Assembly (NCBI RefSeq): GCF_003696365.1
Contig: NZ_RFFM01000001.1
Coordinates: 1,193,852 to 1,257,851 of the forward strand
Length of the DNA: 64,000 bases
Direction: 5' to 3'
DNA from: Stutzerimonas zhaodongensis
Lineage (GTDB): Bacteria > Pseudomonadota > Gammaproteobacteria > Pseudomonadales > Pseudomonadaceae
Shown here: piece after piece, positions 19,900-29,881 of the stretch
Layout of the letters: each line of letters starts with the position of its first letter
How positions within the stretch are numbered: position 1 is the first letter of the stretch
Program-made: the position numbers and the translations under genes
Notes under the pieces: model-generated
Database searches by the model: none
What the model was told of the DNA's origin: nothing
Seen by the model: the letters and a program-made list of their open reading frames with translations, nothing else

Positions 19900-20769
19900 T
19901 CAGCTCGTGTAGTTACGCACATCCGGAAGTCCGGATAGAAAATGCGGCCCTAGATAGCGCTCCGGCAGCTGGAACTGCTCGGGGTAATCCACCTGTACGA
20001 GATACAGCCCGTAGGGATGCGCCGTTACCCCTCCGGTACGCCGCACCCGTGACTCCAGCACCTCACGCGCCCACTCCACTGGCCTCTCGCCGGCCCCAAT
20101 GGTCATAAGGACTCCTGCGAAGTTGCGGACCATATGGTGCAGAAAGGCATTGGCTCGCACGTCTATCACGACCAGCCTGCCGTTCTCGAGTAGTTCGAGA
20201 TGGTGGATAGTCTTGATCGGAGATTTCGCCTGGCACTGGCGTGCGCGAAACGCACTGAAGTCATGAGTACCGACAAACGCCTTGGCAGCTTCGCGCATGC
20301 GTGCAACATCGAGCGGTCGGTGATTCCAGGTCACCTCTTCAGCGAGATGGGCGGGTCGGATCTGATCGTTGTAGATCACGTAGCGATAGCGGCGAGCCAT
20401 GGCGCTAAAACGCGCATCGAAACTTTTCGGCATTTGTTTGGCCCAGGTTACGCTTATATCACCTGGAAGATTCATGTTGGCGCCCATGACCCACGCGTGC
20501 ATAGAGCGATCGACCGGAGTGTCGAAATGCACTACCTGGGCGCATGCATGAACAAGCGCATCAGTTCTGCCGGCACAACTGAGCACCACAGGGTGCCCTC
20601 CCGCTACCTTACTCAATGCGTTCTCAAGGGACAGTTGTATTGACGGAACACCGTCTCGCTGGCGTTGGAAGCCACGATAACGTGAACCTTTATACTCGAC
20701 CCCAAGGGCGATTCTGAAAACGTCAGCGGCAGCCGAGGTGGCTGCCGCATCAGGTACTGCTTCAATCAT
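19900..20769 (-). CDS. truA: tRNA pseudouridine(38-40) synthase
   Basis: It modifies uridines 38-40 of tRNA anticodon stems. It is 289 residues long. The catalytic Asp lies in [18 protein letters not shown] (about residue 65). [15 protein letters not shown] begins the core and [18 protein letters not shown] is the conserved C-terminal helix block. It begins 2 bp after the fimV stop, so it is probably cotranscribed with fimV and trpF. Confidence 0.96.
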   Translation of the reverse strand: MIEAVPDAAATSAAADVFRIALGVEYKGSRYRGFQRQRDGVPSIQLSLENALSKVAGGHPVVLSCAGRTDALVHACAQVVHFDTPVDRSMHAWVMGANMNLPGDISVTWAKQMPKSFDARFSAMARRYRYVIYNDQIRPAHLAEEVTWNHRPLDVARMREAAKAFVGTHDFSAFRARQCQAKSPIKTIHHLELLENGRLVVIDVRANAFLHHMVRNFAGVLMTIGAGERPVEWAREVLESRVRRTGGVTAHPYGLYLVQVDYPEQFQLPERYLGPHFLSGLPDVRNYTS

Positions 20770-20771
20770 AA

Positions 20772-23519
20772 TCAGGCGAGTTTAGCGAGCATATCGCGCG
20801 CCTCTTGCTGTTGAGTATCGCTGCCTTCATTCATCACTTCGTCAAGAATATCGCGGGCACCTTCGGCATCACCCATATCGATGTAAGCGCGCGCCAGATC
20901 CAGCTTCGTCGTTGTTTCATCGGTGTCGGCAAAGAAATCGAAGTCATCGTCCAGTGCCTCGGATGACGGCTCAACTGGCTCAATTGCCGATACGGCTGGT
21001 GCATTCGGCTGATCAAGCGGCTCGCCGAAGTCACGCGACAGATCCTCAAGCTCGGCTTCAACTCCTTCAAGCTCGCTACGGAAATTTTCCGGGGCAGCAG
21101 AAGGGGCCGGTTCTTCTTCCAATGACAGATCAAACTCATCCGGCATCTCTGATTGCTCGGACGGTTCTGGCAACTCAAAGCCAAACTCGTCAACGGGTTC
21201 GCCAGATTCCGCGCTTGGCGACTGCTCATCTAATGTGAACGCCAGGTCGTCATTGCGGTTTGCAGCAGGTTGGTCATCAAGATCGAGCGAGAAAGCTGCC
21301 AGTTCGTCTTCTAATGATACGTCATCAGGTTTGGACGGCTCGTCGAGCTCGAACGCGAAGTCATCTGATGATTGCTCCTGCGCTGCCGCGTCGAGGCTCA
21401 GTTCATCGAACTTGACCTCATCAAGTTCCACTTCGGGTTCGGCAACAGGCGCCACTGACGTACCCGAAAGGTCATCATCCAGCTCCAGATCGTCCAGACT
21501 TAAATCGAAACTGTCATCAGAAGTTTGAGCTGTGCTGGGAGGAGCCGGCTGTACCTCGAGGTCATCGAGGCTGAAGCTGTCGAACTCGTTTTCGTTCTCG
21601 TTGAATGAAGCCGCTGCAGCCGCAGCGCCAAAGCCAGCAGCTGCAGCCATAGCAGGATAGCGAGCCTTCGTCTGCTCGATAGCTGCAGTCGAACCCCCGA
21701 TATCACGAAGTTCTGCTTCCTGACGAGCGAATCCGTCTTTGTCGCCAAGCTCGGCATAGACTTCCATGAGCTTCAGTCGTAGGTCGCTACGCTGAGGCTC
21801 ATCATTCAATGCATTCTGGAGCAGTTCTGCAGCCTGGTTGAAGCGACCATAAGCGATGTAGATGTCGGCTTCAGCCAATGGATCCGTGGTTAAGCCAGCA
21901 AGTGGATCAGCCGACGGCTTACCGGCATGTGGCGACACCTGCTCGGTCAAGTCCGCATCGGATGAGCCTATGTTCTGTTGCACGACGTAGAAACTGTCCT
22001 GCTCATTTTCAGCAAGGAGGCTTTCTTGTAACTCAGCCTCTTTCATGGCGTTGCGCCGAGATAGCGCCATCAAGCCGACCAATAACAGCAGAAGTGCGCT
22101 ACCGCCCAGCACTCCCAGCAAGACCGGATTGGCCATTAACTCATCAATGTAGCCTTCGCTCTCCATTTCTTCAGGGGCAGGTGCCGCAGGAATAGGAGCT
22201 GGCGTTTCAGCTACCGGGGCTGGAGTGCTTGCAGGCTCTTGGGTTGGCGCCACCGACGGCGCTATGGACGGCTCGGCTTCGTCACTCATTTGCGGTGAGC
22301 TTGCAGCGCCATCCGACGCCAATGCAGGGTCCTGTTCGGTGCTTTCGGCAGCAGAGTTTTCCAACGGCTCGATTGCGCTACCCAACTCACCATCTGTTGC
22401 CAACTGGGCCTGCAACTTGGCCAGTTGATCATCCTTGAGTTGCATCAGACGCTGGAGCTTATCCAGCTGACCTTGCAGATCATTTAGACGGTCCTTCAGG
22501 TCAAGATTCTCGCGACGACTCGATTCCAGCCCTTCTTCTGTTACCGCCAGCTTGTCCCGCAATGCCGCTGCGTCACCATCAGCACCAGCATCGCTACCGG
22601 TGGTGGCTTTGCCCGTTTCTGGTGCCACAAGACGAAGATTATCGCCTTGTTCGCTCTGCGAAGGCGCCGCACCAGCCGAACCGCGCTGAGTGGCGTCAAT
22701 CTGCCGGGCGCCGGAGGCTGTCGAACCGGCTCCCTGACGCCAGCTGGCATTCTGCTGTGCCACCTGTTGGATCGCTTCAGCTTGGGTGCGACTGCCGATC
22801 TGCTCGGCATTAGGCAAACGAAGCACCTGCCCATTTTTCATCCGGTTGATATTGCCGCCGATGAATGCGTCCGGGTTCAGGTCTTGGATTGCAAGCATGG
22901 CCTGATGCACCGTCCCACCCTGACGGGCGCGCTCAGCGACTTCCCAAAGCGTGTCATTCGGCGTCACCTTGTATTGGTCGCCTTGCAATGAGGCACTGGG
23001 TGCAGAAGACGAAGACGGAGCGGCTGGTGGCGTAGCCTGGCGGGGCGCTGCGGTTGGCCGGGAAATAGGTGCAGCTATCGGCAATTGAGGCGCAACGGAC
23101 GCGGCGATCTCAGGTGAGTAAAGCGGGGGATCGAGCAGCAAGGTGTATTCACGAAGCAGACGGCCGCTAGGCCATAGCACTTCAATGAGGAAATTCAGGT
23201 AGGGCTCGCGAACCGGCTTGGTCGACGATACCCGAATGACGCTCTTGCCATCCGGGCGCAAGACAGGCGTAAAGGTCAGGTCGGTCAGAAAATACTGTCG
23301 ATCTACCCCCGCACGATTGAAGTCCTCGGCAGATGCAAGAACCGGCACGACTTCGCCCGGAGCCAGCGTCTTCGCATCCAGCAGTTCGATTTCAGCCACT
23401 AGCGGTTGATTCAATGCCGACTTAAGCGTGACCTCGCCCAATCCCAGCGCGTAAGCCATTTCGGAAGTCAGTGCGGTAGCAGCCGCGATTGCCAGTACCA
23501 GATTGCGAACCCGAACCAT
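20772..23519 (-). CDS. fimV: FimV-type pilus assembly / peptidoglycan-binding scaffold protein
   Basis: A 915-residue inner-membrane protein that organises type IV pili and polar signalling in Pseudomonas. A signal or leader (1-24, ending MAYA) and a conserved FimV N-domain (GLGEVTLKSALNQPLVAEIE) are followed by a LysM motif near 180-235 (YKVTPNDTLWEVAERARQGG) and a coiled coil near 320-370. One TM helix lies at about 463-482 (VLLGVLGGSALLLLLVGLMA). A very acidic, low-complexity Asp/Glu/Ser-rich cytoplasmic region follows. The C-terminal FimV/TPR motif is TKLDLARAYIDMGDAEGARD. It is the head of fimV-truA-trpF. Confidence 0.96.
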   Translation of the reverse strand: MVRVRNLVLAIAAATALTSEMAYALGLGEVTLKSALNQPLVAEIELLDAKTLAPGEVVPVLASAEDFNRAGVDRQYFLTDLTFTPVLRPDGKSVIRVSSTKPVREPYLNFLIEVLWPSGRLLREYTLLLDPPLYSPEIAASVAPQLPIAAPISRPTAAPRQATPPAAPSSSSAPSASLQGDQYKVTPNDTLWEVAERARQGGTVHQAMLAIQDLNPDAFIGGNINRMKNGQVLRLPNAEQIGSRTQAEAIQQVAQQNASWRQGAGSTASGARQIDATQRGSAGAAPSQSEQGDNLRLVAPETGKATTGSDAGADGDAAALRDKLAVTEEGLESSRRENLDLKDRLNDLQGQLDKLQRLMQLKDDQLAKLQAQLATDGELGSAIEPLENSAAESTEQDPALASDGAASSPQMSDEAEPSIAPSVAPTQEPASTPAPVAETPAPIPAAPAPEEMESEGYIDELMANPVLLGVLGGSALLLLLVGLMALSRRNAMKEAELQESLLAENEQDSFYVVQQNIGSSDADLTEQVSPHAGKPSADPLAGLTTDPLAEADIYIAYGRFNQAAELLQNALNDEPQRSDLRLKLMEVYAELGDKDGFARQEAELRDIGGSTAAIEQTKARYPAMAAAAGFGAAAAAASFNENENEFDSFSLDDLEVQPAPPSTAQTSDDSFDLSLDDLELDDDLSGTSVAPVAEPEVELDEVKFDELSLDAAAQEQSSDDFAFELDEPSKPDDVSLEDELAAFSLDLDDQPAANRNDDLAFTLDEQSPSAESGEPVDEFGFELPEPSEQSEMPDEFDLSLEEEPAPSAAPENFRSELEGVEAELEDLSRDFGEPLDQPNAPAVSAIEPVEPSSEALDDDFDFFADTDETTTKLDLARAYIDMGDAEGARDILDEVMNEGSDTQQQEARDMLAKLA

Positions 23520-24119
23520 TATGTAAATCCTTGTTTTTTAACTTTTCTCGGATCTTCGAGAGGGTCTTATATTCACTGCCTGCGCCCGCCAGGTGGCGGT
23601 CCCCCGTCAGCGATAAGCCTAAACAGTGTCGTTGGCTAGAATTATTCTTCGAATTTTCAGCAAGTATCTTTTACAGATAGTGTTTTATCAACAACCCACC
23701 AGACCGGGCAGCATGGCCGGTCGCGCCTTTTCGCACGTTATCAGACACAATCCACAAATTAGCTTGGCGCCAGCATGTCCGCTTGCATGATTAGTAAAAA
23801 GCTTGAGAGCACTCGCTGAATCAAGTCCAACATCCATCAGCTAAGCAAGTCCATCTACAAAACAACTTGCAACCAGGATTCTAAGCTCTGGTAGGAGCTC
23901 AATCGCGAGACCGAAGCGGATGAGCAAGACAATTGATCTGGTTGTTCCTAAGAAAACAGAAACTCCCGTCGACCATCATCCTGCACAGCCGACGGAACCG
24001 GCCACACTGTAGCGGAAAGCCGCTGAACCGAAGATAAAATAAGGCTTAACCCGACGAGCTACGCCATCGCACCAACGCTGCGCCCTCTCGTTTGGAGCAG
24101 GAATTCCAGGGCGCAAAAA
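23520..24119. other. Non-coding region between asd terminator and fimV
   Basis: About 600 bp upstream of fimV with no convincing ORF on either strand. It is AT-rich at 23640-23700 and holds a small hairpin (GACCGG/CCGGTC around 23702-23722). The fimV promoter should be here; a small RNA cannot be judged from sequence alone. Confidence 0.4.
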
Positions 24120-24147
24120 AAAGCGCCGCGGCAAGCCGTGGCGCTTT
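24120..24147 (-). terminator. Rho-independent terminator of asd
   Basis: The stem AAAGCGCC-G-CGGC / GCCG-T-GGCGCTTT has an AA loop. On the minus strand it is followed by eight Ts, 20 bp beyond the asd stop. Confidence 0.92.
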
Positions 24148-24167
24148 CTATGTTTTTCGATACTGAT

Positions 24168-25280
24168 CTAGCGCTCCAGAAGGATGCGCAGCATTCGGCG
24201 CAGCGGCTCGGCAGCACCCCAGAGCAGCTGGTCACCCACGGTGAACGCCCCCAAGTAATGTGATCCCATATTCAACTTGCGCAGCCGTCCCACGGGAACG
24301 GACAGGGTTCCAGTGACCGAAGTGGGACTCAGCTCCTGCATGCTGGATTCCCTGTGATTCGGAACAAGTTTCACCCAAGGGTTATGCTGGCTGATCATGC
24401 CCTCGATATCGGAAATGGGCACATCTTTGTTCAGTTTGATCGTCAGTGCCTGGCTGTGGCAACGCATAGCCCCTACACGTACACAGATACCGTCAACCGG
24501 GATGGGGCTCTTGAACCGACCGAGAATCTTGTTGGTCTCGGCCTGCGCCTTCCACTCTTCGCGGCTCTGCCCATTGGGCAGTTCCTTGTCGATATACGGA
24601 ATCAGACTACCAGCAAGCGGAACGCCGAAATTGTCCACCGGGAAGGCTTCTGATCGCTGACATTCGGCAACTTTGCGATCGATTTCCAGGATGGCACTGG
24701 CTGGGTTAGCTAGTTCGTCAGCAACGGAGGCATTAATGCTGCCCATCTGCTTGATGAGCTCACGCATGTTCTGCGCACCAGCACCGGACGCAGCTTGATA
24801 GGTCATTGCGCTCATCCAGTCGACCAGACCATTCTCGAATAGCCCGCCCAGGCCCATGAGCATCAGGCTGACCGTGCAATTACCACCGATGTAATTGAGC
24901 GTGCCCGCGTCCAGCTGATGGTCGATAACCTTGCGGTTCACCGGATCGAGCACGATGACCGCATCATCTTGCATGCGCAGCGTCGACGCCGCGTCGATCC
25001 AATAGCCCTTCCAGCCTGCTTCGCGCAGCTTGGGGAATACCTCGCCGGTGTAATCACCACCCTGGCAGGTAAGGATGACATCCAGCGTTTTCAGCTCATC
25101 GATACTGTAGGCGTCCTTGAGAGGCGCTGTATCTTTGCCAATGGAGGGCCCCTGACCGCCTACGTTGGAAGTGGTAAAGAACACCGGCTCGATCAGGTCG
25201 AAATCCCGCTCTTCCAGCATCCGCTGCATGAGCACGGAGCCAACCATGCCGCGCCAACCGATCAGACCTACACGTTTCAT
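24168..25280 (-). CDS. asd: Aspartate-semialdehyde dehydrogenase
   Basis: It reduces aspartyl phosphate to the semialdehyde, the branch point to lysine/DAP, methionine and threonine. It is 370 residues from the ATG at 25280 ([20 protein letters not shown], with the NADP-binding GWRGMVG). The catalytic Cys is in [16 protein letters not shown], and [17 protein letters not shown] is the conserved late block. A strong terminator follows. The 176 bp to leuB show no riboswitch that I recognise. Confidence 0.97.
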   Translation of the reverse strand: MKRVGLIGWRGMVGSVLMQRMLEERDFDLIEPVFFTTSNVGGQGPSIGKDTAPLKDAYSIDELKTLDVILTCQGGDYTGEVFPKLREAGWKGYWIDAASTLRMQDDAVIVLDPVNRKVIDHQLDAGTLNYIGGNCTVSLMLMGLGGLFENGLVDWMSAMTYQAASGAGAQNMRELIKQMGSINASVADELANPASAILEIDRKVAECQRSEAFPVDNFGVPLAGSLIPYIDKELPNGQSREEWKAQAETNKILGRFKSPIPVDGICVRVGAMRCHSQALTIKLNKDVPISDIEGMISQHNPWVKLVPNHRESSMQELSPTSVTGTLSVPVGRLRKLNMGSHYLGAFTVGDQLLWGAAEPLRRMLRILLER

Positions 25281-25456
25281 CGCACTACACCTATATATGT
25301 TTGGCCCAAATGGCGAGCCGTCGATAACAAGAAAGCGGCTTCGGAATTCGATAGCGCGGGCGTTATTCAGCCAACAACGCCTCACCATTCCACGGCATTT
25401 CGCCTAGCCGTAGCTCGCCTGTTCATTCAAACGGCCGGGCAATGGGGCCGGAGAGA

Positions 25457-26539
25457 TTACAACTTCGCGAGCGCTGCGACTACTGCGTCGCCCATTGCCC
25501 GAGTGTCGGTCTTCTGGCAGCCCTCGGACCAGATATCCCCGGTGCGAAGTCCCAAATCGAGCACATTGCTGACTGCCTGCTCGATCGCGTCGGCCGCTAC
25601 GCTCTGATTGAAGCTGTAGCGCAGCATCATGGAAACCGAAAGAATCGTTGCCAATGGATTGGCAATCCCCTGACCTGCAATGTCGGGCGCAGAACCATGA
25701 CATGGCTCGTACATGCCCTTGTTGTTGGAGTCGAGAGAGGCGGATGGCAGCATGCCTATCGATCCAGTGAGCATGGAAGCCTCATCGGACAAGATGTCAC
25801 CGAACATGTTGTCAGTGACGATCACGTCAAACTGCTTGGGCGCACGCACCAGTTGCATCGCGGCGTTATCGACGTACATGTGGCTGAGCGCGACGTCAGG
25901 ATAATCCTTACCGACTTCCTCAACGACCGCGCGCCATAGCTGGCTGGATGCCAGCACATTGGCCTTATCCACGGAACATAGCTTCTTGCCACGTACGCGC
26001 GCCATGTCGAATCCGACTTTTGCGATCCGGCGGATCTCGCTCTCACTATACGGCAGCGTATCGAAAGCCATACGCTCGCCTGAATCCAGCACCTTGCTTT
26101 CGCGCGGCTGGCCGAAATAGATGCCCCCTGTCAGCTCACGCACGATAAGGATATCGAGACCAGCGACGATTTCTGGCTTGAGACTAGAGGCTTCGGCCAA
26201 TTGGGGATACAGCAATGCGGGACGCAGGTTGCCGAACAGACCTAGCTGCGACCGAATCTTGAGCAGACCGCGTTCGGGACGAATGGCCGGATCAATCGTG
26301 TCCCACTTTGGCCCGCCAACTGCACCCAGCAGGATGGCATCAGCCGCACGGGCTCGTTCAAGTGTCTCGTCAGCCAGCGGCACGCCATATTTGTCAACCG
26401 CGGCACCACCCAACTCGTCATAGCTCAGCTGGAAGTCGAGCTGATACTTGTCGTTGGCCAGTTCAAGCACCTTGACAGCTTCGGCCATGATTTCCGGACC
26501 AATGCCGTCACCGGGAAGAATCAGAATCTGTTTGCTCAT
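25457..26539 (-). CDS. leuB: 3-isopropylmalate dehydrogenase
   Basis: The third enzyme of leucine synthesis: NAD-dependent oxidation and decarboxylation of 3-isopropylmalate. It has 360 residues from the ATG at 26539 ([20 protein letters not shown]). [17 protein letters not shown], the [10 protein letters not shown] motif and the metal-binding [20 protein letters not shown] are present, as is [16 protein letters not shown]. It is third in leuC-leuD-leuB, separated from leuD by 92 bp containing a perfect hairpin. Confidence 0.97.
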   Translation of the reverse strand: MSKQILILPGDGIGPEIMAEAVKVLELANDKYQLDFQLSYDELGGAAVDKYGVPLADETLERARAADAILLGAVGGPKWDTIDPAIRPERGLLKIRSQLGLFGNLRPALLYPQLAEASSLKPEIVAGLDILIVRELTGGIYFGQPRESKVLDSGERMAFDTLPYSESEIRRIAKVGFDMARVRGKKLCSVDKANVLASSQLWRAVVEEVGKDYPDVALSHMYVDNAAMQLVRAPKQFDVIVTDNMFGDILSDEASMLTGSIGMLPSASLDSNNKGMYEPCHGSAPDIAGQGIANPLATILSVSMMLRYSFNQSVAADAIEQAVSNVLDLGLRTGDIWSEGCQKTDTRAMGDAVVAALAKL

Positions 26540-26597
26540 TGCATCCTCGATTTTCAATGGTGGATGACAGTTGTTCATTCACCGAGTCCTGCATGGG

Positions 26598-26621
26598 GGA
26601 TGGGTGATGTGTCACCCATCC
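26598..26621 (-). promoter_or_regulatory. Intercistronic 10-bp perfect hairpin between leuD and leuB
   Basis: GGATGGGTGA-tgtg-TCACCCATCC forms an uninterrupted 10-bp stem with a tetraloop, 10 bp after the leuD stop and 58 bp before the leuB start. No T-run follows on the minus strand. It looks more like an mRNA processing or stability structure, or a partial terminator that lowers leuB expression, than a full terminator. Confidence 0.6.
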
Positions 26622-26631
26622 TGCCCTCATC

Positions 26632-27279
26632 TCACTTGATCGCACCGAACAGCCATGGCTGGCTCTGCTGGTGCGTGACCTCGAATGCCCTTATGGCCTC
26701 CGCGTCCTGCAGCGTCAGGCCGATATCATCCAGGCCGTTCAGCAGACAATGCTTACGAAATGCATCGACTTCGAAACTGTACGATTTGCCGTCCGGGCGA
26801 ATCACCGTCTGCGCTGCCAGATCAATGGTGAGCTGATAGCCTTCCCTGGCCTCTGCCTGCTCGAACAGCTCGTCTACCTCTTCTTCTTTCAGCACAATCG
26901 GCAACAAGCCGTTCTTGAAGCTGTTGTTATAGAAGATGTCGGCGAAACTAGGCGCGATGATCGTGCGGAACCCGTATTCCTCCAATGCCCAGGGCGCATG
27001 TTCGCGTGACGACCCGCAGCCGAAATTTTCGCGCGCTAGTAGAACGCTCGCGCCCTGATAACGCGGGAAATTCAGCACGAACTCGTGATTTACCGGTCGG
27101 TTCGAGCAGTCCTGATTGGGCTGCCCGACATCCAGGTAGCGCCACTCATCAAACAGGTTCTGGCCGAAACCGGTGCGCTTGATGGACTTGAGAAACTGTT
27201 TCGGAATGATCTGATCGGTATCAACGTTGGCGCGATCGAGCGGCGCGATGAGACCGGTGTGCTGGGTAAATGCCTTCAT
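26632..27279 (-). CDS. leuD: 3-isopropylmalate dehydratase small subunit
   Basis: The small subunit of isopropylmalate isomerase, 215 residues. Conserved motifs are [20 protein letters not shown] at the N terminus, the [15 protein letters not shown] swivelling-domain signature and [17 protein letters not shown]. It begins 10 bp after leuC, consistent with one transcript. Confidence 0.97.
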   Translation of the reverse strand: MKAFTQHTGLIAPLDRANVDTDQIIPKQFLKSIKRTGFGQNLFDEWRYLDVGQPNQDCSNRPVNHEFVLNFPRYQGASVLLARENFGCGSSREHAPWALEEYGFRTIIAPSFADIFYNNSFKNGLLPIVLKEEEVDELFEQAEAREGYQLTIDLAAQTVIRPDGKSYSFEVDAFRKHCLLNGLDDIGLTLQDAEAIRAFEVTHQQSQPWLFGAIK

Positions 27280-27289
27280 GTCGCTCTCC

Positions 27290-28717
27290 TCAGGCCTGCA
27301 TCAATTCACGGACATCGACGAAACGGCCTGTCACCGCCGCTGCAGCAGCCATTGCCGGGCTCACCAAGTGAGTTCTTCCACCGGCGCCCTGGCGACCTTC
27401 GAAGTTACGATTGGACGTGGAGGCGCAATGCTCACCACTGCCGAGCTTGTCCGGGTTCATTGCAAGACACATAGAGCAACCCGGCTCACGCCACTCAAAG
27501 CCTGCCTCTAGAAAGATCTTGTCGAGGCCTTCCGCTTCAGCCTGTTGCTTGACCAGCCCGGAACCCGGCACCACCATCGCCTGTTTCACCGTAGCCGCCA
27601 CCTTACGCCCCTTCGCCACTTCTGCCGCCGCGCGAAGATCTTCGATACGCGAGTTGGTGCACGAACCGATGAAGACCCGGTCGAGCTGGATATCCGTGAT
27701 CGGCTGATTGGCGTGAAGCCCCATGTACTTCAGCGCGCGCACGATGGAGTCGCGCTTGACCGGGTCGGCTTCAACGGCAGGGTCCGGCACGCGCTGGTCG
27801 ACTGCCAACACCATTTCAGGGGACGTGCCCCAGCTGACCTGAGGTTTGATGTCTTCGGCTTTGAGTTCTATGACTGTATCGAAGACGGCGTCTGCATCAG
27901 AAACAAGCTCCTTCCACAGTTCGGCCGCCTTGTCCCAGTCAGCACCCTTGGGTGCGAACGGTCGCCCCTTGACGTAAGCGATGGTTTTTTCATCCGCTGC
28001 CACCATGCCGACACGAGCGCCTGCCTCGATCGACATGTTGCAGATGGTCATGCGGCCCTCCATCGACAGCTCACGAATGGCACTGCCAGCGAACTCCAGC
28101 GCATGGCCATTGCCGCCTGCGGTGCCGATCTTGCCAATCACCGCCAATACGATGTCCTTGGCGGTGACGCCAAATGGCAGCTTGCCTTCGACCCGCACCT
28201 GCATGTTCTTCATTTTCTTGGCGACAAGGCACTGGGTCGCGAGCACATGCTCAACTTCCGACGTGCCTATCCCATGCGCCAGAGCAGCGAACGCCCCATG
28301 AGTCGAGGTATGAGAGTCCCCACAGACTACGGTCATACCAGGCAGCGTTGCACCCTGCTCAGGTCCGATCACATGCACGATGCCCTGACGTATGTCGTTC
28401 ATCTTGAACTCAAGAATTCCAAAGTCGTCGCAATTCTCGTCCAGCGTCTGCACCTGAATACGCGAAACCTCATCGGCAATCGCTTCGAGACCGCCCTGCC
28501 GCTCGCCTTTAGTGGTCGGCACGTTATGGTCCGGGGTCGCGATATTGGCATCTATACGCCACGGTTTGCGTCCCGCCAGCCGAAGGCCTTCGAAAGCTTG
28601 CGGCGAGGTCACCTCATGAAGAATGTGGCGGTCGATGTAGATCAGCGACGAGCCATCATCACGGCGTTTGACTTCGTGCATTTCCCAGAGCTTGTCGTAG
28701 AGCGTTTTGCCAGCCAT
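27290..28717 (-). CDS. leuC: 3-isopropylmalate dehydratase large subunit
   Basis: The aconitase-family large subunit, 475 residues from the ATG at 28717 ([20 protein letters not shown]). [20 protein letters not shown], the cluster cysteine in [14 protein letters not shown] and the paired cysteines in [15 protein letters not shown] ligate the 4Fe-4S centre. It is first in leuCDB and divergent from a LysR gene, whose putative operator lies 104-118 bp upstream of leuC. Confidence 0.97.
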   Translation of the reverse strand: MAGKTLYDKLWEMHEVKRRDDGSSLIYIDRHILHEVTSPQAFEGLRLAGRKPWRIDANIATPDHNVPTTKGERQGGLEAIADEVSRIQVQTLDENCDDFGILEFKMNDIRQGIVHVIGPEQGATLPGMTVVCGDSHTSTHGAFAALAHGIGTSEVEHVLATQCLVAKKMKNMQVRVEGKLPFGVTAKDIVLAVIGKIGTAGGNGHALEFAGSAIRELSMEGRMTICNMSIEAGARVGMVAADEKTIAYVKGRPFAPKGADWDKAAELWKELVSDADAVFDTVIELKAEDIKPQVSWGTSPEMVLAVDQRVPDPAVEADPVKRDSIVRALKYMGLHANQPITDIQLDRVFIGSCTNSRIEDLRAAAEVAKGRKVAATVKQAMVVPGSGLVKQQAEAEGLDKIFLEAGFEWREPGCSMCLAMNPDKLGSGEHCASTSNRNFEGRQGAGGRTHLVSPAMAAAAAVTGRFVDVRELMQA

Positions 28718-28820
28718 CGGACTTTTCCTCATCAGTGCGTAGGGCTATAGCCCTTTTGCTTATGGGGTGATCGTAGGGACCTTCCATCGATTACTCAAAT
28801 TCATATTTTTCATCCGATGC

Positions 28821-28835
28821 ATTCCCTTAAGGAAT
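28821..28835. promoter_or_regulatory. LysR-type operator (T-N11-A box) between leuC and lysR
   Basis: The repeat ATTCC-cttaa-GGAAT is a perfect 5-bp inverted repeat with T-N11-A spacing, the classic LysR-family binding pattern. It lies 56-70 bp before the LysR start in the divergent promoter region. Confidence 0.7.
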
Positions 28836-28890
28836 ACGTCTGCCTATCCTTAGCGGGACAGCAATTTGTACTCGCCGATCCGGAGGGCTC

Positions 28891-29757
28891 ATGGATCTCG
28901 CTAGCCTCAACGCCTTTATCGCGATCGCGGAAACTGGAAGTTTTTCACTTGCCGGGGAACGGCTTCACTTGACCCAGCCGGCCGTCAGCAAACGCCTCGC
29001 ATCGTTGGAGTCGCAGCTCGATGTTCGATTGTTCGATCGCCTGGGCCGTGAAATTGGCCTGACCGAAGCCGGCCGTGCACTGCTGCCACGTGCCTATCAG
29101 ATATTGAATGTTCTTGACGACACTCGCCGCGCCCTGACCAATCTCAGCGGCGATGTCAGCGGGCGATTGTCGCTCGCAACCAGCCACCATATCGGTCTGC
29201 ATCGTTTGCCGCCCCTCTTGAGAGCCTTTACCCGAGCGTATCCAGAGGTGAATCTTGATATCCGCTTTCTCGATTCGGAAGTCGCTTACGACGAAGTGCT
29301 GCATGGCCGCGCCGAGGTCGCCGTGATAACGCTTGCGCCGCAAACAGCTGCACCGATCCACGCTTGTAAAGTGTGGGATGATCCACTGGATTTCGTCGTG
29401 GCACCGGAGCATCCGCTGGCGCGTAAGCGAAATATCAGCCTGACCGACGTTGCCGGATATCCCGCAGTGTTTCCGGGCGGCAACACCTTTACCCACCACA
29501 TTGCGCAAAGGCTTTTCGAGCGCGAAGGGCTCACGCCCAACATTGCGATGAGCACCAACTACATGGAGACGATCAAGATGATGGTCTCCATCGGCATCGC
29601 TTGGAGCGTGCTGCCTCGTACGATGCTCGACGAACAGGTCGTGCGGCTTCCGTTGCCAGGCATCCAACTGTCAAGGCAGTTGGGCTATATCACTCACACA
29701 GAGCGGACTTTGTCTAACGCGGCCAAGGCATTCATGGCGCTGCTGGATGCCGACTAA
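28891..29757 (+). CDS. LysR-family regulator, probably of the leuCDB operon
   Basis: A 288-residue LysR protein. The winged helix-turn-helix is at residues 1-60 (FSLAGERLHLTQPAVSKRLA) and the substrate-binding domain at 88-285. A GGAGG site precedes the ATG. It is transcribed divergently from leuCDB, the usual arrangement for an autoregulated LysR activator, with a T-N11-A box between. The coinducer is probably a leucine-pathway intermediate (inference). Confidence 0.92.
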   Translation: MDLASLNAFIAIAETGSFSLAGERLHLTQPAVSKRLASLESQLDVRLFDRLGREIGLTEAGRALLPRAYQILNVLDDTRRALTNLSGDVSGRLSLATSHHIGLHRLPPLLRAFTRAYPEVNLDIRFLDSEVAYDEVLHGRAEVAVITLAPQTAAPIHACKVWDDPLDFVVAPEHPLARKRNISLTDVAGYPAVFPGGNTFTHHIAQRLFEREGLTPNIAMSTNYMETIKMMVSIGIAWSVLPRTMLDEQVVRLPLPGIQLSRQLGYITHTERTLSNAAKAFMALLDAD

Positions 29758-29881
29758 TCGCGCTTGCACTTTGCCATCAGCTACGGATAAGTTTTCGCCA
29801 CAATAGCAAGACCGGTTCACCCATGGGCGCCGGCTCTGATGCCCATCCATCTCCCCCTGACCACACCGTCCGAGGCCGCTC

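Noticed and set aside
27545-28750. Long plus-strand open frame opposite leuC
   Set aside because: It mirrors the leuC coding sequence; the protein has no recognisable domain.
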